From assembly GCA_947034895.1 (NCBI GenBank), contig OX344761.1:82415839-82479838 (forward strand): a stretch of DNA of 64,000 nucleotides. The letters are read 5' to 3'. This stretch comes from Rhytidiadelphus loreus (Eukaryota > Streptophyta > Bryopsida > Hypnales > Hylocomiaceae). Every line of letters begins with the position of its first letter. Position 1 is the first letter of the stretch. Both the position numbers and the translations under genes were made by a program. Shown piece after piece: positions 25,201 through 36,928 of this stretch. Below the pieces are notes generated by a model. It saw only the letters and a list, made by a program, of their open reading frames with translations. It was not told where the DNA came from and ran no database searches.

Positions 25201-27289
25201 ATGTTTGAAGAAGCACTATCAAATTTGTTTGGAAAGTTAGTTTTTGAAGTAAAATACACTTGAACACTTTGAATGATAGAGTATTTATAGAGATGAGTTT
25301 TGAAAATATGCACTAGACATATCTAAAAGAATCAACTCAAGAATTTATACACATCTTGATGGAAAAAGAAATAAGTTTCTTTGTTAGTGGAAAATGCTTG
25401 TATTCATTCATTTTTCAAAGTTGGAATGTCTAGTTTCAAAGGACTTAATTAAACAAATCCAAGATCATCTTCATATGCAAACATAATTTATCCACAACAA
25501 CAAGGTAATTGTATGATGTTGTGTTTAAAAGATACAATATAATGAAGATAAAAGAATGTGTACTTATTATCTAGCCTATTATACTTCTTTTGAGTTTTAT
25601 ATTGTCCAACGGAGATGTAATTCATGAAATTCTTCATGAAATGCTCCTAATATTGTCTTTTCGAAGTTTATTTGAAAAACAAAATTAAATAATTTTTTTA
25701 TTATAGAATGTATTCATTTGTACTATTACAATCTATGCTAAAGAGTATTAAGTTTAGAATCTTCAAATTTCAAAGTTGCACTTTTGTAATACATAGAAGG
25801 ATTATTTATCATTCATTGGCCAAAAAATAGCCACAACATCCTTTAAGGGTTGAGAGTGGTCAAGAATGTTTTTGCATGTCAAATGGTACACCTCTTAGTT
25901 GCTTGGAGTTGCTAGGTTGAAACAGAAACCTCAATTTAGGAAGTAACCAATTCAATTTGATTGCAACATATATATTCATATTTTCAAGTCATAATTTCAC
26001 AAGTTCAAAATCAACTATGGAATCAACTTCAAAATCTTTGGAATTTTGTGTGAAAAGAGAAGGTTTAGTATAGTAGTTTGATTTCCAATGAGTGCTTTTG
26101 GATGTTTTGAAATCAATGATTAATACGGCACCACTACCTTAGTAGCTTGGAGTTGCAAGAAAGGGACCAAAATCTCAATTGTGGGAAAAGACAACTCAAT
26201 GTAGCTAGAGAGCATGTGATCATGCATTCATGCCTTGATGTCATTCCCAAAAAATAACAAGTCCAATCTAACTTCAAAATTTGATTTAGAATAAGAATTG
26301 AAAGAGGGGTCAAATGAAGGACAAATTTAAAAAAAGTTTCAATAAGAATAATTGTTTTGTACTTATTGGGTATTGATCAAGAAAAGATGCACAATCAGGG
26401 AGATGCCATTACAACAATCATACAAATCAATCATGAAATGGTGTGATAGAAAATGACATATGTGGGATGGGACATTCTAGAAATAATAAATGTTGGAAGC
26501 TAAGTACACCTCATTTCAAACAATGTACCAAAATCATTCTCTCTAAATTTGTTCACCCTCTAAACATGCTAAGAAAATCTAGAATCCTTATCTAAATTGT
26601 TGACAATATCCAACAGTCAAAAGATGATTTTATGATACTAAGAGCCATGTTCAGTGGAATTTAGATGTAAGGTAGTATCACCTTAATTGAGCAAATTTCT
26701 TTGACAAACACTATTGAATATCGGAAAGCTCTCATTTTTTAATCACATAAAGAAAATTTGCAATAAAGTTTGGGGGAATCCAAGAATTTTTTTTATTATA
26801 ATATGAAAAATTTGTAAGAGGTCAAAATTGAATTGGTAGACTTTCTAAAATTGTTTCCTATTTCAATGTTCACACATTGAAGAGGGTCATTACAAAAAAT
26901 CTGGGTCTGAGATAGGGTCGCAGGACAACACGTAGCAGGTGCAATTACACTTAAAAAATTAAATTAAAAAAATTAAGAAAATATTTTATAATATTTTTTC
27001 AAGAACTAATATAGCACTAGTAGTGCCACGTCAGTTTGGTGATTTCAAAAAAATCATATTTATTTATTTTATTTTTGGAAAAAAGTTATTTAAAAAATAA
27101 AAATATAATTTTTATTTTTCTTATATTTGCATCAGGGGCCAAAAGTTAAATGGCCTTGTTTAAGCCTTAGATTTTTGTAATGGTAACAAGTATCTACTTT
27201 TTCTTTGATTTTTCTAGGGTTGGCTTTTAAAAACATGCTCTAGTTTGGATGATTCTACTTTAGTTGCCTTCCATGCTTCACAAACTAGA
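22251..27289. other. Long AT-rich intergenic stretch, no gene seen
   Basis: No convincing reading frame, RNA gene or assignable transposon. Short GC-richer islands at about 24300-24370 and 24485-24700 have no recognised homology. A sequence at about 25839-25853 (CCTTTAAGGGTTGA) resembles a decayed TTAA-family right end without a partner. Confidence 0.5.
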
Positions 27290-27293
27290 TTAA

Positions 27294-27998
27294 CCCCTAA
27301 CTACTCAACCAACCATATATGGTGGATTTGAAATTTCAAGATCATTTTGGTGTGGGTAGTTAAATTCCTTTTATCATTTGAAAAAAAAATTATGAGTAGT
27401 TTTGAAGGTTAACTATTAGAAGCTTTCATTTTTCACTGAAAAAGGTAAATATTTGATATTTGAGAGGTTCTCAAATGCATACATGTACCATCAATAAAGA
27501 ATAAAGCTTGCCAATTTTACTTCATTTTCTGGTTTTGACAAAGTATCCATTTGCTTTGAAAATGGTCCCAATGGAAAGAGTAAAGTGTTTTAAAGCTTGC
27601 CAATTTTACTTCATTTCTTAGAATTGACAAAATTTGAGATCTAAAAGATTGTAAGTATCCATTTGCTCTTGAATTGAACATAGGGTTTTTGGAAGTGCAT
27701 TTTAGTGTACTAACACAATTTTTAGTTGTTCATGTCGCCTCCATTCCCCCAAAATTGTTATATGCAAATTTCTCAAACATTGTAGGGAGGGGCATCATAC
27801 TAAAAATAGGATTATTACATTTTTCTTGTTATAATTTCACACTCAAAATTGTAATACACACTAATAAGCAAATTCTTTAAACATTTATATGGTTAGATTT
27901 TGAAAAATAAACAATTTACTTCATTGGAAATAACTATAAGCCCATGTTCATTTTTTTATAGGAAAACCACACTTCAAAAGGCTTGGGCATTTAGAGGG
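27294..27998. mobile_element. TTAA-family element, subtype D (copy D2), inverted relative to D1
   Basis: A 705 bp element starting CCCCTAACTACTCAACC and ending GGGCATTTAGAGGG, flanked by TTAA at 27290-27293 and TTAA at 27999-28002. The interior is the reverse complement of D1 (4400-5204) along much of its length. It contains a small open frame at 27674-27880 that is not a recognisable protein. Confidence 0.75.
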
Positions 27999-28002
27999 TT
28001 AA

Positions 28003-28992
28003 TAGTCCTAATCACCTAAACTAGTATACTATACCAGTTTTTGCAAACTATACAAAAGTACGATAAACCTGCCCATGACAGGCAAACCACCTAATGCAGA
28101 CATCTAGAAACACCCATTACAGTTTTACATCAATCCATTTCATATTTTAGCTAATAAATGACATTAGGGTGGTTAGGGTGGTTAGGGTGGTTAGTGGCCA
28201 AAATCAATGCCTTGGAAGATGGTCATAGAGTTATTAGAGACTGTCAGAGGAACCTTACACCTTTTTAGTGTAAATTGGTCAAACAAACTTATTTTTTATT
28301 TCTTCAATGTGATGGTCATATTAGGAGATGTAGTATCCATGATAGAAAATGTTATAACTAATTTAGGTGGTAAGATGGCCATTATGGAAATACTTTTGGT
28401 TGATTTGGGGTAGTCTACAAACTCTTTTGAACTAATTGGATAGCACACTTCCAAAATTTATAGGAAATTCATACTTTGTCTAAAAAATACAATTTCAATT
28501 GATGTCATCATTCCTCACATTTGTCTTTGTGTGGGAAAAAATCTGAATTTTTTGACAAACTATAACACATTAGACCACTCATTCTACCTATCATAGGTAG
28601 ATTTACCTTAATACAAGCTAGCAACTTTTGGAGAAAATAAATAATATCATAATAAGAACATCAATCCTGCTTATGGAAAGACAAAAATTTAACTTAGCTC
28701 CGTGTTTCAATGTCAATCTCACATAAAATTTTCCTTCACATCATTATGGGAAACCCCCATGTTTTTGGTCTTTCAAATAAACCTTAATGAAACAAATGAC
28801 TTTGTGTTTTAACGCTAGCTTGAAGCAACCATCTCACAATGAGCTCAAATTCTCTTGTTGCATATCTGCACAAGTAGGGAGCACTCTGTGTAGTTCAATA
28901 GCATTCTCATAATTCAGCTTCTCTCCATTTCTTGACAACTAAACCTTTACAACCACGTTCTTTCTCGTAATCCTACAACATTTTATTGTATC
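28003..28992. other. Intergenic stretch downstream of the UROD relic
   Basis: No gene seen. Three tandem copies of TTAGGGTGG begin at 28164. The final part probably includes the former 3' flank of the UROD gene. Confidence 0.5.
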
Positions 28993-31900
28993 TCAATATC
29001 GTACACTTTTACGTGTTTCAAAAAAGTGTGCTACATTTTCTTGAGGCGTGCCTACCAAAACACCATGTCCAAGATTGAGGATATACTTATGACGCCGTGC
29101 TTTCAATACTATGTCATGTATCCTCTTTGTAATGAATTCCTTGCTTCCAAATAGAGCGGCGGGATCCATATTTCCCTTTATGTAAGTAGAAACATGTGAG
29201 TATGAAGGATGCGATGATAAAACATGTACTAACTGGTGGACACTTCCATTTCTATACCAATTAAAAATCAATCATTTAGGAAGCTTCAAGAAAGGTAACA
29301 AAATGTATCAATAGAGAGAAACAATCATACACTACATTTTTGAACAATAGAAATATGTTTTGAAAATTATTGCCCTTAAGCCATGGCAGTTTTTAGAACT
29401 ATCTAGAATTTTTAAAGCCATTAATGAATGGAAGTCGGTGCTTTTTTGCACTTTATGTATTGTAATGAACTGAAGTATGCTACAGTTAGATTCCAAACAA
29501 ATTTTTTAAATTTTGGCTTGACACTTGTGGGTTAATGACATAAAGATAACCCAGACATCAATTAACAAATTGAAGAAGGACCTAACAAAAACAAGATGAG
29601 CCACAAGGAAACAGTTCATTTGAGTCATATAGACCTTGATACAATTACTTGACTAGTCTTAGAAGTAGAACTAAGTTCAAGATTCTATTCAAGCAACCAT
29701 GAAATTATACCTGAACAGCCAAGTGAGTGCCAATTTATTGCCTGGCCTCTGCCATGTCAACTGTCTTGTCAATACTAACGACATCTATTCCAATAGAAGC
29801 CATTTGCTCCAAGAGACCACCGCTCCCGCTCGTGTATAAGATGAGTGGGAGGTCAGGGTGCATGGACTTTACTACAGTTACAATCTGCTTGATATACGAC
29901 AAACTGAATTCTTGAAAGTCTATTGGACTCAATTGTGTTGCCTATAAGTCAAATTTTTGGACGACTTATTCACCACTATCAGCTTAATAGCGCACATATA
30001 TAATAATTGACTTTGTCAATTTTTGAAGCAGAGAGTGAAATATCTCAGGAGTCTAGAAAGCCATCTTCTTGATAATGGTAAAATGCTTAGAGGATCCACC
30101 CTCGACAATATATCGGATGCCAAGGTAAAGGGTGCTCCAACGAATCCAAGGATAGTTGCAGCAATTTGATCTACAAAACATGCATATAAAAGGAATCAGT
30201 ATTAAAGAAGGGGTCAACCTGAGGTGAGTCTCACTTAATCTGACTCCCTTTCGTGTAAATGTTGTAGAATATTCTGGAATTGCAAATACGTCAACCAACC
30301 ACAACAACAACAAAGATTTGATGATTCAGTCATTAGTAGGGTAGAAGAAATAGTCTAGATTATTGTAACCACCGACTACAACCCTTGTTGTTTCCAGCTT
30401 CTAAATGTAGGAAGACATAACCTTGGCCCCTATAAAGACGTAATTAATGTTTCATAACCTTTAATTTAAAAGTCATGTCTAATAAACTGAGTCAAAATTG
30501 AAATGTACTAATTCCAAAAATTAAACTTCCTACCTAATCTGCTGTGAATGACCATGAATGAGTGAGACTCACCTTCGATTCTAAAGCAATCAAAGTTTGA
30601 CCAACATAAGGCACTACCTCATCATGTACCAACTCTCTCATTTCTATGACATCAACATCTATTCAAATAGGGTTGTAAATAATTGGACCCTTGCCTTTTA
30701 GAATGTCAAAAAGGATATTTATGCCAATAAGCGGTGTCAAGATATTTGAGAATAGAATAACCTACACAAATCAATACAAACCAAACGAGATCAAGAAAAC
30801 TATGGAGTTATTTACCTCAGAAAGGAAACTTCACAAGTCGAACATCTAGTTGCATTAAACTCCACCAATTATAACACCACTAAAGGCAGTTTTGGACCTA
30901 GATACTACAAATTAAAATGTGGCTAAGATTTTAGAACCTCTAAGAATATTGATTTCTACCACTTTTTGAAGGAAAATTCAAGAATGAGAATCTCTTAAGA
31001 ATCTCTCTAATATTCAAGGTTCACTACTGCTATGAGTAGAAATGGAGGAAGGAAACAACAAGGAATTTTTAGTGAACTAACATACTCCATCGGGTTTGAA
31101 TGCTCGCCATAGTTGCAATGAAAATTTGAATGCCAAGTCAACATTCTCAGAACGCTCCCTGAAAGTGGGATTCTTCTCACATAAATCTTGATACACTTGT
31201 TATCCAAACATAAGTAAAAACAATATTTCAAAAAAGATTACCATTGCCCAAAGAAGGTGTCCAACAAGAAGCTGAATTCTATGTCTTTCCTACTATAAAA
31301 CAACAAACTTGGAAACCTGTAGCAAATGATGACATAGCACTTCCACTATAAGAAAACTGTGTTTTTGGAGATTTGGAGATTTAGACATCCGCACGTCTCT
31401 GTTGACGTTTTTCTACGTCTGGAAGGACGTCTAAAAAATCGCGTCCAGCGCAGACGTGCCAAAAACATCGAAAACTTGGCCGGACATCACAAAATTTCCA
31501 CTAGACATCACAAAAAACATGGGTCAACGGGGTCCTGAAAGGTCGCCATGTGGCTGCCACCTAAGTGCCACGCATGCGCGGGAAGCCATGTAGGATTTTT
31601 TTTCATCCATTCCTGTCCATGACGTGGCATTTGAGGTGGCATCTAAGGTGGCATTTGACATTGCATTTAGTAAGGATGATGTGGCATGCCACGTCAGCAC
31701 ATTTTTTTGCCACGTCAACGCATTTTCCTGTTGTTTAAGAAATTTAATATTGTTTTTGAAGACATCAACTTAAACATCTAGATGTTTTGAAAGACATCAA
31801 TTTAAACATCTAGGTGTTTTCTAAGACATCGACTTAGACATCTAGACGTTTTTTAAGACATCAACTTAGACGTCTAGACGTTTTCTAAGACGTCATTGTA

Positions 31901-32099
31901 GATGTTTAGACATTTATTGAGACGTCAACTTAAACATCTAGATGTTGTGGGATGTCATTGTAGATGTCCTAATTTCACCATAAATATTTCTTGCAACGTC
32001 CAATATGATTTAGAAGAACAAAATGATGTCACTTTTGACATTTATGTGGTCAAATGTGCTATTTTGCATAATGTCAATATGGACAATTACACAAGTCCT

Positions 32100-32345
32100 A
32101 CATAATGCACATCCAAATTTTATAATATACAATACAACATCTCATATATAATACACCATATATAATATACCATATACAATACATAATATGCCATACAAAA
32201 TACACTATATTAAGAATTATGTCATATGACTCCAAATGTATTTAAAAAATATCCAATACAACATGTCATACATAGTACACCATATACAATACAAAATACA
32301 CCATACAAAATATGCCAAACAAAATACACCATATTTGGATATTAT
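32100..32345. repeat. AATACACCATAT-type low-complexity repeat inside the CACTA element
   Basis: Irregular reiterations of AATACACCATATA and AATACAACAT-like words. It appears to be internal expansion within the 31344-35835 element. Confidence 0.6.
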
Positions 32346-33112
32346 AGTACATGACTTAGAAGCCACTTGATGTGATTATATAGAGAAGAGAAGACAACCT
32401 CTTTATATAAGAGGGATGGTGGAAAGTTAGACAAACAATATGGGATATGGAAAACACAAGAATTGTTACAAGTAGAAATGCAGATTGCATTTAGAAGTCT
32501 AGACATTTTCTAAGACGTCATGGAAAACATCAAAAGTACATGTTGATGTCTCCTATGATGTTGGTATCAACACTAATATATAAGTAGATGTTGTAGGTAG
32601 TTGTCTTTACAAACTTAGACACCGATCAAAAAGCATCAGTGTAGACATTTGTAGTTTTCATATATGGTGTTAAGGCATTGCATACAATTGTTTAGACTAG
32701 TGCTCTAAATGATACCAAGCAATGTATTATGCAAGGAATACATCTTGACAAAGGCCTAGAGATGGAAGGGATGTGGAGTTTTTTGTCTATAGTCAAAGCT
32801 CTTGCAACCACAAAGAGTTGTTTGTTATCCACCCTAAATAAAATTCTTACCTTTTGCGGAGTGGTTGACATTTGTGAGAAAGAAAATTGAACATTTTGGA
32901 AAGTTGTGTGCCGAACAAAGGTTAGGAGTAATGGAAGGCACTATACGTACTCTACCCAATCCATCCTGAACATGGTTCAATTGCAAAATGATAGGGACTT
33001 TGATGGACTACAACCAATGCAAGAAGTTGACTCAATGTAGCATTCCATAGATAAAAAAAGAGCTTACTTTGTCACTGTAGGTGACAACGTAATTCTTGAG
33101 GTTGAAGCTTAA

Positions 33113-34031
33113 CCCTTAAAGGACCAAGGTCCTTTTCCTGCCAAAAAACAGTCAAAACTGCCATATCTGTAGCAAAGAGTGAAAAAAAATGAAATTTTTT
33201 TTTTTTCATATCTAATCGTAGGATCTTACATCTAGTATGAGAGTGAGTGGAAAAAAATTTAGAATTTTTGACCACACAGAGTGCAAGATATCTGAGTTTA
33301 AAGTGAAAAAAATAAGTTTTCAGCACCTTGTAGGACTAGATTTTCTTACTTTGAACATTTTTAACTTAAAACTTTTGCACTACAGAGTTTTGAGCTTTAA
33401 ATCTTTATGGTGGAGAATTGAGTTGAGAGTCTACCTAGGGGAAAAAAATTCAAAAAAACTTAAGTATCATTCTTAAAAAAATTGTTAAATAGAAATAAGT
33501 ACAAGATAGAAGGAAAATCTAAAATATTAATATATTTTAGATGGAATAAAAATGCACTAATCTCAATGGTGGGATTGTTCTAGAAAGTAAATCAGACCAT
33601 GTAAGAAAAAATTGAAAAAAAAAAAAATTGCATTAAAAAATGAATCCTACAAGTTATTTTTTTCAAGAAGATGTTCTAATTGCCTGAAAAACAAGAATGT
33701 ACATAACTTGCTCATAACAAATCCAAATGAAATGATTCAAAGCTTTTTAGATAGACAAAAATATAATCTATGAGAAAAAAATATTAAAAAAAAAATTCAA
33801 ATTTTTTTCTATTTTTTTTTTGCTGCCCAGACTGCCCATCCCCTCGTTTGAGCTTATTTGGTCATAACTTTTGTCCCCGGGCACCAATTGTGAAAAAAAT
33901 TATATTCCCACAAAGCTTATCAATTTTTCCATCCTCAAAAGAAGTTTCAAAAAATCACAACAAAATTTCAGCTCGTAGGTACCTACCCAAAAACATATTT
34001 GTCCCCCGAGGGGACAATGGTCCTTTAGGGG
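33113..34031 (-). mobile_element. TTAA-family element, subtype B (copy B2), best-preserved ends
   Basis: A 919 bp element starting CCCTTAAAGGACCAAGG and ending GGTCCTTTAGGGG, flanked by TTAA at 33109-33112 and 34032-34035. It aligns with B1 and B3 in the same orientation, and with the A and C subtypes in reverse. A GTCCCCCGAGGGGAC palindrome lies just inside the right end. It is inserted in the CACTA element and so is younger than it. No coding frame. Confidence 0.9.
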
Positions 34032-36928
34032 TTAATAACGTCCATGTTCTTTGTATGTATGTGTGATAGCTTGCAAATGTCATGTAGAACATCTGAAGGA
34101 TAGGGCAGCTTGTCTACTTCTATGTCTCCTACAAGGAACTGTTGTCTTGAAAACATTCATCGGGTGACAAAAGTAATGATTGTGGATGTTGGGTGTAATG
34201 TGTATGTGACATCATATGAACAGGGAAGGTTCACTATAAAAAAACCACATTTTTTTGAACGTTAGCAGCAAACAAGAATGTTTTTCAAAACAAGAGCACA
34301 AAGATGGGATTGCAGCCATAGGAGGTAGAATTGAGTTCGATGTTTCAAAAAACGTTTGCATGTCACAAGTGGAACAAATTGATGTCTTGTGCAACGGTAA
34401 TGTTCTAAAAGATATCAAGAAAAACATAGTTGTGTTTGGTACAACGTCCAAGAAAACACAGAAATGCCATGTTGGCAAGAGCTTTTGGTTTAACTTCGGT
34501 TAAATTTTTGAAAGTTACTATGGATTGAGGTAAAACCTTGACCAAATATAAAATGTAGGGGAAGGTCAGCCATTAGACAAGTTTTTTTTTAAATTAAAAA
34601 AAATTAAAAAAATTAAAAAAGTGCCAAGTGATGTGGCATTTGATTTACTTTTTATTTTTTATTTTTTATTTTCATTTGGCTTGGGTGCATCCCAACTCCA
34701 TCCCAACTCCATGATAATAAAAAATAAATCATAGTATAAACTAAACTTGACAAACTTCACTTCACTTAAATGGACTCAAATTCGAAAAATATAAAAAAAT
34801 ATGGCATCCAGCAAGGATGAGGTAGCATGCCACATCAGCACACCTAGACACCATTCAAAAAGTTTAACAATGTTTTTTTCAACATCAACTGAGACATCAA
34901 TTGAGATGTCTAGATGTTTTTTGCAATATCAACTAAGATGTCAAGTTTGACAGCTTTGTATAATTTTGAAAAATTACATATCCCATATAGTTTGTCATGC
35001 CTCCTACAGCCCTACTTGTATAAATAGTATATCTTTTCATGTCTATTTACACACAACAATTGGCTTTTAAGTCATGTGACATAAATACCAAATATTGTGT
35101 ATGGCGTATTGTGTATTTTGTACAATGTACTATATATTTTTTATGGGCTATTTTTTATGGTGTATGTCAAAGTTGATGTTGCAAAATGTTTCGATGTCAA
35201 AGCTGACATCTCAGAAAATGTGTCAAAAGACATTTGAATAGATGTTGCCAAAAACAATATCAATTTTTTTGTTGACGTCTAAGTTGATGTTACTCAAAAC
35301 AACATTAATCTTCTTAGACAATGTCATGTCAAATGCCACATCAGCATTTTTCATGTCCATGTCACTGAATTTCCACGTCAGATGCCACGTCAACATTTTT
35401 CATGTCCATGTCATTGAATTTTCATGTCATATACCACGTCACATGCCACATTAGCTTTTTTTCCCCAAACTACTTGCCCATCATCTTTTTTTTCCACCTT
35501 CAGCAATTATTTTCTTCTAGACTACAGTAATTTCTACTAATTTACCCACGGTTAAAATGAACTAGGGATGCTGACGTGGCAATGATTGTTTACTCGGACA
35601 ATCTTTGAAACATCATTATGTTTACAGTCATGTCTTTAACGGCATAGTTGTTTTTGCTAGCACCTACATGCTATGACCATAATTTTCCTCTATTTCTACA
35701 ACATCCACATAAACGTACACTTTCATTGCATCTGTCTAGTAAACATCTCAATGTTCATGTGGACATAGTATGTCTAGCCAAAGACATGCTACGTTTTGGG
35801 TCCGACATCCAAAAAAAAACAGTTTTCTTATAGTGTTCACAATGTTCACTTTTAAAACAACAATCTTGTACTTTTTCCTAGAACGTGGAAAACCATTGTT
35901 ACAATTAAGATAGATACTGCTTCCAAGTCCAAACAAAGGAAAAGTCGTAACTTTGAACTTTGGTTATGCATTTTTAATAGTCAAAGATTCAATTGGATAA
36001 ATATTGACGCAAATATTCAATCCAGTGAAAAAGAGTTTAAGGACACCTCAATCACACATGTGACTCACAATGGTATATTTCTTTAGATCCTAAACGCCCA
36101 CAAGGTCCCGTAGGGACTTCTGAAATCCCAAACCTCAAATTTAGGCCACATACTGATAACCTCAGTCAATTCATAACATCGGATCCAAACCTATCAAAAC
36201 TTTGTTATTCATGTATTGGAATCCAATCACAATCATGAGCAAAATCAAGAGAGATATGAGATATTAAAAAATTCAACTTCTTAAAAATCAACGATTCTGA
36301 CTGTCCATAAGTCTAGAAGGCTTTGTTTAATTATGATCATTTTTCATTCCAACTATATAAGATGCACGTTCCTATGTGCGTTGTTTCAAAATATTATTAT
36401 ATTAAATTCATCCTATAATTCAATATCAAGAGTAACTAGAATTCAGTTCTAGATGTCCTCCCTGAAGCAAATGGAACAAAAGAAAAAACTTCACAATAGA
36501 CTTAACTAACTAGAACTTTGCATTATAGGGTTTAACCTAAAAATTTCCAAAAGAATATTTGTAAACAAGAGAGGTGAAAATTCTCCCCTAAAAATGAGAA
36601 AAAAAAGCATACCGTTTAATAAGAGTAAGAGAGCAAAGATGGAGTCATTGTTCAACAACTACATCAACCATCGTACCAAAACTCATTTGAAGTACCATAT
36701 ATTCATGATGCAGAAACGTATTGAGTGAAGCCAAACAAAAGACTCTAAACTGCCAATTCAAATTCAGATTATGTACCTTCATGTATCGCCTCGCTTGTCG
36801 CATCATCCATATAGGCGGCCTATCCACTTCTTCTCTTTGCACAGCCCAAAAGAGCAGAGGGTTTGTATTAGTGTCCACATTTGTTGCAACTTCCTTTGTT
36901 TCTGCACCGCAAATCTAATAAGAAGAAT

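Larger units (their letters stand above)
31344..35835. mobile_element. Non-autonomous CACTA (EnSpm) element, 4.5 kb
   Basis: Begins CACTATAAGAAAACTGTG and ends CAGTTTTCTTATAGTG, perfect terminal inverted repeats, flanked by the 3-bp duplication TTC (31341-31343 and 35836-35838). Both subterminal regions are packed with short GACGTC/GACATC/TAGATGTTTT-type repeats in both orientations (for example 31740-31970 and 34870-35420), typical of CACTA elements. It lies inside an intron of the UROD relic and itself carries TTAA-family copy B2. The middle (about 32690-33100) has exon-like composition, but no CACTA transposase was recognised. Confidence 0.9.
28993..36914 (-). pseudogene. Uroporphyrinogen decarboxylase relic (plastid type), intron-containing
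   Basis: The intact enzyme removes four carboxyl groups from uroporphyrinogen III in plastid tetrapyrrole synthesis. Recognisable exons: 36914-36777 ([17 protein letters not shown]), about 31196-31086 ([13 protein letters not shown], ending FKPDG), 30761-30573 (ILFSNILTPL ... VGQTLIALESK), 30170-29711 (ILGFVGAPFTL ... LSPIDF ... SGSGGLLEQM ... DMAEARQ) and 29175-28993 ([14 protein letters not shown] ... [13 protein letters not shown] ... VRY and a natural stop). Damage: in-frame TGA at 30663-30665; a frameshift near 30113 just after GAPFTLAS; several stops between 30055 and 29937; a stop at about 29737. The conserved RQAGRY motif reads RQARRY and the catalytic Asp of FSDIL is Asn. Retained introns show it is not a processed copy. 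The transit-peptide exon was not found. CACTA elements lie in the first visible intron and just upstream of the first visible exon. Confidence 0.9.

Noticed and set aside
28164..28195. Three TTAGGGTGG repeats, telomere-like
   Set aside because: The unit is 9 bp, not the plant TTTAGGG, and there are only three copies; not evidence of an internal telomere.
34232..34262. CACTATAAAAAAACC resembling another CACTA left end
   Set aside because: No matching right end with a 3-bp duplication was found; it may be part of the subterminal repeats of the enclosing element.
34255..34503. 82-codon open frame in the CACTA element
   Set aside because: No recognisable domain and no start context or splice continuity; could be a captured fragment but unsupported.
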